A stretch of 64,000 nt of DNA, from contig MLAK01000633.1 in NCBI GenBank assembly GCA_001839685.1, positions 1 through 64,000 of the forward strand, written 5' to 3'. Made by a program: the position numbers and the translations under genes. Origin of the DNA: Tritrichomonas foetus. Its lineage: Eukaryota; Parabasalia; Tritrichomonadida; Tritrichomonadidae. The notes beneath the pieces are model-generated. The model did not search any database. It saw only the letters and a list, made by a program, of their open reading frames with translations, and was not told the origin of the DNA. How positions within the stretch are numbered: the stretch's first letter is position 1; each line of letters starts with the position of its first letter. Below, in pieces: positions 59,367 through 64,000 of this stretch.

Positions 59367-62300
59367 TTAAAGTTCAGAGTTACGCATTAACACTTTGACG
59401 GTTTTAACAATGGCAAGATTCGACAATCTGACATGTGAGCGATCCTGGAAGAAAACAACACCTTCTCGTAAGAGTACAAGAACAGACTCTAGATTTGAAT
59501 CATCAACAAGCACTTCTTCTTCGCGAATCAAGCGTTCTAGAAGTGGATGTAAATTAACATGTTCATTATTTTTCAAAATTTTCTTCAAATTATAGAATAT
59601 TTGACTTTGAGCTTTTGAAATTGCATCATCAAACGAAAGTTCCTCGCGCATGAATTCATGAACTTGAGCAAAAATTGGACCATAACCATTGAATTCAGTA
59701 TGTAGTTTTTGAACTTGATTTGGTTTGAACATTCCTCTACCAGTAAGTAATTGCTTGGCAGAATCAACATCAAATTCTTCGACTGTTATCCAACGATAAA
59801 TTTGTGATTTTTCAGTAGAATCAATTTTTTCATATTTCGATAAAAGCCATTCTTCATCACTGATTTCAACAATAACTCCATAGTTTGTTGTATCATGTGC
59901 AATTTTCTCAAATGAATTCACAAATGTATTGAAAACTTCATTCGAAAATGTTGTATTCATCTTAGCAATTTTATCAGGAGAATTAATGATAATAATTGGA
60001 CGAAGTGTTGGTGATAAAATTTGGATACATTCTAAAAATAGGTTCAAGCCAAAGTTTGCGCCATTTTTCATTTGTCCAATGATTACAGAAAGATCACTCG
60101 CAACTTGTTTAAGGAATTGATCATGAATTGGTCTATTTATGGCACTCATATTGACTTTATAGATTTCTGCAATTGCATCAACAGCAGCTAATGCTTCTTT
60201 AACATTTGTTGTACGATAGCTATTTCCATCTAAGTTTCTAAAGGCAGTTAAAACACCATTTCTTATCATTTCCACAATATCTGCATCTGTACTTAAATGA
60301 TGAAGTCTTTCACAATCGAAATTAATAACTAAACGACCATCTGCTCGAATAGTATCAGCAAAAGTTACAAGACCTCGACTCTTTCCAATTCCTTTTGGTC
60401 CACGAATAACTAAAACTTCATTATGGCAATCAAGTCTAGCAAATGTTTCTAAGGCGTTTTTGAAAGGAATGAAAAAGACATAAGGAAGTGGTAAATCAAT
60501 AACAATTGTATCTTCTCTTGGGAAGAAGAGAATGAATAAGAAAATAAGAAGGGCAAGAACAGAAACAACTTTGAGAATAGTCAACATGTTGTCCTCCAGG
60601 AATTTCACAACATTATTCCCAGTTGTTTTAACTTTTTCTTCTGGTTTCTTGTCTTGAATGAGAACATTTACAGCATCCTCAAGATCAAATTCATCTTCAA
60701 TTTTTATTTTTCTTTCTTGAACTTCTGCAATTTCTTCTTCTTCTTTCTTTAATCTTTCTTCCTCTTCTTTCCTTTGTCTTTCTTCNNNNNNNNNNNNNNN
60801 NNNNNNNNNNNNNNNNNNNNNNNNNNNNNNNNNNNNNNNNNNNNNNNNNNNNNNNNNNNNNNNNNNNNNNNNNNNNNNNNNNNNNNNNNNNNNNNNNNNN
60901 NNNNNNNNNNNNNNNNNNNNNNNNNNNNNNNNNNNNNNNNNNNNNNNNNNNNNNNNNNNNNNNNNNNNNNNNNNNNNNNNNNNNNNNNNNNNNNNNNNNN
61001 NNNNNNNNNNNNNNNNNNNNNNNNNNNNNNNNNNNNNNNNNNNNNNNNNNNNNNNNNNNNNNNNNNNNNNNNNNNNNNNNNNNNNNNNNNNNNNNNNNNN
61101 NNNGTCTTTCTTCTTCTTCTTTCTTTAATCTTTCTTCCTCTTCTTTCCTTTGTCTTTCTTCCTCTTCTTTCTTTAGTCTTTCTTCTTCTTCTTTTCTAAG
61201 TCGTTCTTTTTCGGCTTCTTCTTCTTCTAAGCGCTTCTTGATTCTCTCAAGGGCTTCTTTGAGAGCAGCAAGTTCCACAAAAACTGCTCGATCTTCAAGG
61301 TCGAGATTCAATTCTTGATTTCTATCAAGAAGAAGTGGAAGTTCATTTTCTCTACAGAATTTCTCTGTTATTTCAGCAAAATCATTCAACTCTGATCCAT
61401 TAGTGCCGTCCATTGGTGTTGGAATATAGCTTTGGATTAAATCAGCCATAGCTAAAATTGGCGGCTTAGTAATTGATATTTTGGCAATTTCTGCTTGTTC
61501 GTCATATTCTTCATTTTCTGGTCTTAATGAATATTTTACAACAAGAGAAATCATCACCTTTTGGATGTTTTCATCATTTCCTAAGTTTTCCAAATTAATA
61601 GAATCATCAATTTTGACACCACGATCTCTAAAAGCTGCAATAAAGTCATCATTTTCACCAAATTCTACATTCTCTTGGTTTTCATTATTTGTTAATAAAA
61701 TTTTTGCAAACGGTACGAATGAATCTTTAATTTCTTGTAAATTTGTGAAGTCTCCTTTCAATCCTTTCAGCTGTGCCCAATTAATAAGGACTTTTTCGAG
61801 ATCTGTTGGTTCAACAATTGGAACGGCTCTTTCCAAAACACCATCAACTTCAATAATCTGCCTTGGAACGGTTTTCAGTTCCTTTTTAATGAGTGAAAGT
61901 TGTGTAAATAAAGTTTTGTCGTCTGTTCCATTTACAAGATCTTCCCAATCAAGTAAAAGTGGAACACCAAGAATTTCACAAGTCTCCATCGCGAGTTTTG
62001 CATTTGTTTCATTATCGTTTGGATTCAATTTTTCGAACTTAATTTTATCAGGTGTGTAGTTATTCAAAAGTGCGCACATAGCAAGAGGAAGTGGCTGAAA
62101 GTTTTCAATATTTTCATAAAGATGGGTATTGTTAACTGCCCAGTTCATTAAAGCCTGGGTTGCTGTAACTTTCTTTTCGGCCGGTTTCTGTGGTTTATTT
62201 TCTTGTGGCTGTTCTTGAGCGCTTGTATTGTCTTCGTTGTTTACTTGGGTAGGCGGCTGTGGCTGATGATCGTCAAAATCTTGAACTTCGGAAATTGTAT

Positions 62301-62643
62301 ATTTAAGAATTAATGTCCAAATTAGACCAAGCGTTAACTTTTTGTTCGCGTCGACGATATCTTTACCTCCAATGTTGACAAAACTGACTCCATCTTTGAT
62401 GAACATTTCGATGGCAAGATCGCAGTTTTGAGTCTTTTGAATGACTATTCTTGGCTTTGGATCCCATTTTCTGAAGGCGGGCTTACGCGTGAGGACTTCG
62501 GCGAGTTTGACTAAATTGACGCCATCTGTAAAATCGGTCGTAATGTCATTGATTGTGATTTGAAGTGGTAATAGTGCATTGGTTGCCCAACGGGAAAAAA
62601 CTTTGATTTGAAGAGACTCGTACTCCTCCTTCTTTTTTTCCAT
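59367..62643 (-). CDS. Calponin-homology/coiled-coil/TM/P-loop ATPase fusion across assembly gap
   Basis: Read from the ATG at 62643 (EKKKEEYESLQ); the longer upstream frame is not convincing. CH1 (about 8-118) has FSRWATNALL and DGVNLVKLAEVL. A second CH-like unit covers about 160-265, and two more CH-like units lie at about 285-380 and 390-480. An EEERLKKEEEERQRKEE coiled coil enters the gap (60786-61103). On the far side the same coiled coil resumes in an open frame and continues through FDLEDAVNVLIQDKK to one membrane segment (60584-60519), then a P-loop ATPase with Walker A GPKGIGKS (60401-60378) and Walker B-like PIIIINSPD. The stop is at 59367. The gap length (318) must be off by one or two bases to keep the frame. 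The protein is probably an actin-linked, membrane-anchored ATPase, which is unusual. Confidence 0.78.
60786..61103. other. Assembly gap inside coiled-coil repeat
   Basis: 318 undetermined bases flanked on both sides by ERLKKEEEERQRKEEEE coding repeats. Frame comparison of the two sides needs a true length with remainder 2 on division by three, so the stated length is an estimate. Confidence 0.95.
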
Positions 62644-63352
62644 TTTGATTTTTTGTGAATTGAATATAAAATGATAAAAAAGGTGAAACAATATGTGAAA
62701 ATATGGCCAAATAAAACCATAAAAAGTTACGTTATCGTCGATTTTGAGAAAAATCATCGATGAAAATTTTTTTATGAAAAAGTTAATTACTTTCGCATTG
62801 CTCTTTTTGAATAAAAGTTTTTGAAAAATCTCATTCATTTTACCACTTTTTAATAAGATAAAATTTTAAATCAATTGATTTTTGAATAAACTAAAAATTA
62901 TGACGATCAAAGCTGTTTTTTTGAATAGTCATTCTTTGATTTTATTGAAATCAATATGAAAGAAAACGGCAATAATTTGTTTATTGCTGATTATTCCCGT
63001 TAAGGATAATCATTGAAAATCACACTAAAATTACTATAGTAAGGTTAGTCACTCATGATATGAGATTTTGACAAATTGAAAAATTTCAACCATCAAGTTC
63101 AGATTTCATGTCAATCTTTTTCTTTTTTCCAATATATTATTTACCCTCTTTTTCATCATTATTATGCATTTTTGTCATCAATATAGAAAATTTCATTTGG
63201 TTGCTTTCATCATAAATTATGGCGAATTAATTCCGATTTGTATATTTTCTATCTATTAGATAGAATCTTAGTAAGCTAGATAAAGAATATACATATATAT
63301 ATATATATATATATGAATACTATTTAGTTACAAAAATAAAATCACACAAATA
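62644..63352. other. Intergenic region with TA microsatellite
   Basis: A 709-bp AT-rich spacer between two minus-strand genes. It holds a run of alternating TA at about 63291-63314 and otherwise nothing I can name. The initiator-like motif of the CH gene is at its left edge. Confidence 0.4.
62654..62658 (-). promoter_or_regulatory. Initiator-like motif TCACA
   Basis: TCA(+1)YW match on the minus strand, with A 13 nt upstream of the ATG at 62643. It supports that ATG over the longer in-frame extension. Confidence 0.35.
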
Positions 63353-64000
63353 CTATATCTTATAATGCACTTTGATACTCGGTGTTTTTGGTCTTTGCGC
63401 TGGTTGTTTTCTTGCTGACACTGGTAATGACTTTTTATTTCTCGTAGTCATAATTTGGTATTTCTTGCCTTGTTTTCTTCTTTCTTCTATTTCGATTTCA
63501 TCCAAAGCAAGGAAATAAAATTGAGATGGAAATTCATTTTCTTTCATGTATGCAACAAAATCTTCTTCTGGAACATTCAAATCTTTTCTTAAGAATTCAG
63601 CAACAATCATTGTTGGCAACGAAACGTATTCCATTTTATCAAGAACAGAAATTGCTTCCCAAAATAAATCTTGTGAAACGTATCTTCCAATTAGTAATTG
63701 GCTTCGAAATTCCATTACTATTTTTTTCTGTGATTCGCAAGTAATGTAACCGAATTTTGCTATTTGATTCACAAATTTGTTCCATACAGCTTTTCGATAA
63801 GGAAGTGAAGATGGATCTTCACGAGCAACTCGTGCTGAAATTTCCCATGATGATTTCTTAGCACGTTGACTTTTACATGGTCCAAGATTTACTGCTTTTT
63901 CCATTGCAAGGTCAGTAATCTCTATTTCTTTATCAAAAGCTGATCTTGATTGAAAAGTACGTTCTATTGCTTTTTCACGTGCCTTTAATATTCTTGACGT
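63353..64000 (-). CDS. 5'-partial unrecognised protein
   Basis: The minus-strand frame is open from the right edge (64000) to the stop at 63353, 215 codons. A methionine at 63904 is not likely to be the true start because upstream residues (SRILKAREKAIERTFQ...) read as normal coding sequence. The visible part is helical with no recognisable motif: a segment near EKAVNLGPCKSQRAKKSSWE, one with FVNQIAKFGYITCESQKKIV, and a basic, proline-containing tail ending KTPSIKVHYKI. The function is unknown. Confidence 0.7.
   Translation of the reverse strand, partial: TSRILKAREKAIERTFQSRSAFDKEIEITDLAMEKAVNLGPCKSQRAKKSSWEISARVAREDPSSLPYRKAVWNKFVNQIAKFGYITCESQKKIVMEFRSQLLIGRYVSQDLFWEAISVLDKMEYVSLPTMIVAEFLRKDLNVPEEDFVAYMKENEFPSQFYFLALDEIEIEERRKQGKKYQIMTTRNKKSLPVSARKQPAQRPKTPSIKVHYKI

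Noticed and set aside
60587..60608. Independent ATPase gene starting at GTG 60608 or ATG 60587
   Set aside because: The same frame is open without a stop to the gap and encodes the same coiled coil as the other side.
62644..62838. 65-codon N-terminal extension of the CH protein
   Set aside because: The extension is F/I/K-rich like AT-rich UTR, and an initiator-like motif lies just before the ATG at 62643.
1..64000. Canonical trichomonad introns (GTATGT ... ACTAACACACAG)
   Set aside because: I saw no pair of these motifs in any gene, and the other ORFs need no splicing.
1..64000. tRNA, rRNA, CRISPR arrays, insertion sequences or integrated viruses
   Set aside because: None recognised on reading both strands; I cannot run a covariance search, so a divergent tRNA could be missed.

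Overview
This window looks like nuclear DNA from an AT-rich, gene-dense, intron-poor protist, most likely a parabasalid (Tritrichomonas/Trichomonas-like). The evidence is: long intron-free ORFs packed on both strands; a NEK kinase; a DUF3447-type ankyrin protein; a pseudokinase fused to Sel1 repeats; doublecortin-domain and calponin-homology proteins suited to a flagellate cytoskeleton; and TCAYW initiator-like motifs 8-13 nt upstream of several start codons, as described for trichomonads. The species call is inference. Two runs of N (44309-44489 and 60786-61103) and one isolated N (28927) mark a draft assembly.

Layout. 1-10.3 kb: NEK1-like kinase (+), small secretory-type protein (-), VPS9-like protein (+), and a 2.9-kb ankyrin gene (-) whose frame is interrupted by four 18-19 nt AT-rich inserts. 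10.3-25.8 kb: an ATG2-like and a VPS13-like bridge lipid-transfer protein flank a 1860-residue pseudokinase/Sel1 protein, all on +. 26-35.6 kb: an unrecognised Q/N-rich protein (+), CatSper-like single-domain cation channel (-), Ndc1-like nucleoporin (+), bromodomain protein (-), and Golgi-type glycosyltransferase (-). 35.8-41.3 kb: Timeless (+), then a RABL6-like GTPase and a PARG-like ADP-ribose hydrolase separated by one in-frame TAA and nine bases. 41.6-52.9 kb: ubiquitin-like protein (-), coiled-coil protein (+), GT-C-like membrane protein (-), NAA15 (-), doublecortin-ATPase (+), and TRIC-like channel (-). 53.3-64 kb: STAG/Scc3 cohesin subunit (+), a Rab-ubiquitin-like-TKL kinase fusion broken by one in-frame TGA (-), a calponin-homology/coiled-coil/transmembrane/P-loop ATPase fusion spanning an assembly gap (-), and a 5'-partial gene running off the right edge (-).

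The genes do not form an operon-like pathway. They are housekeeping genes (Timeless, STAG, NAA15, VPS13, Ndc1-like) mixed with lineage-type multidomain signalling and cytoskeletal proteins. The most unusual feature is the ankyrin gene. Exact removal of four inserts that start GTTT and end TAT restores one 927-residue frame with every junction at the same point of the ankyrin repeat. This implies either ultra-short non-canonical introns or some other excised or decaying element. Secondary points of interest are the Rab-Ubl-kinase fusion, the CH-TM-ATPase fusion, and the GTPase/PARG pair.
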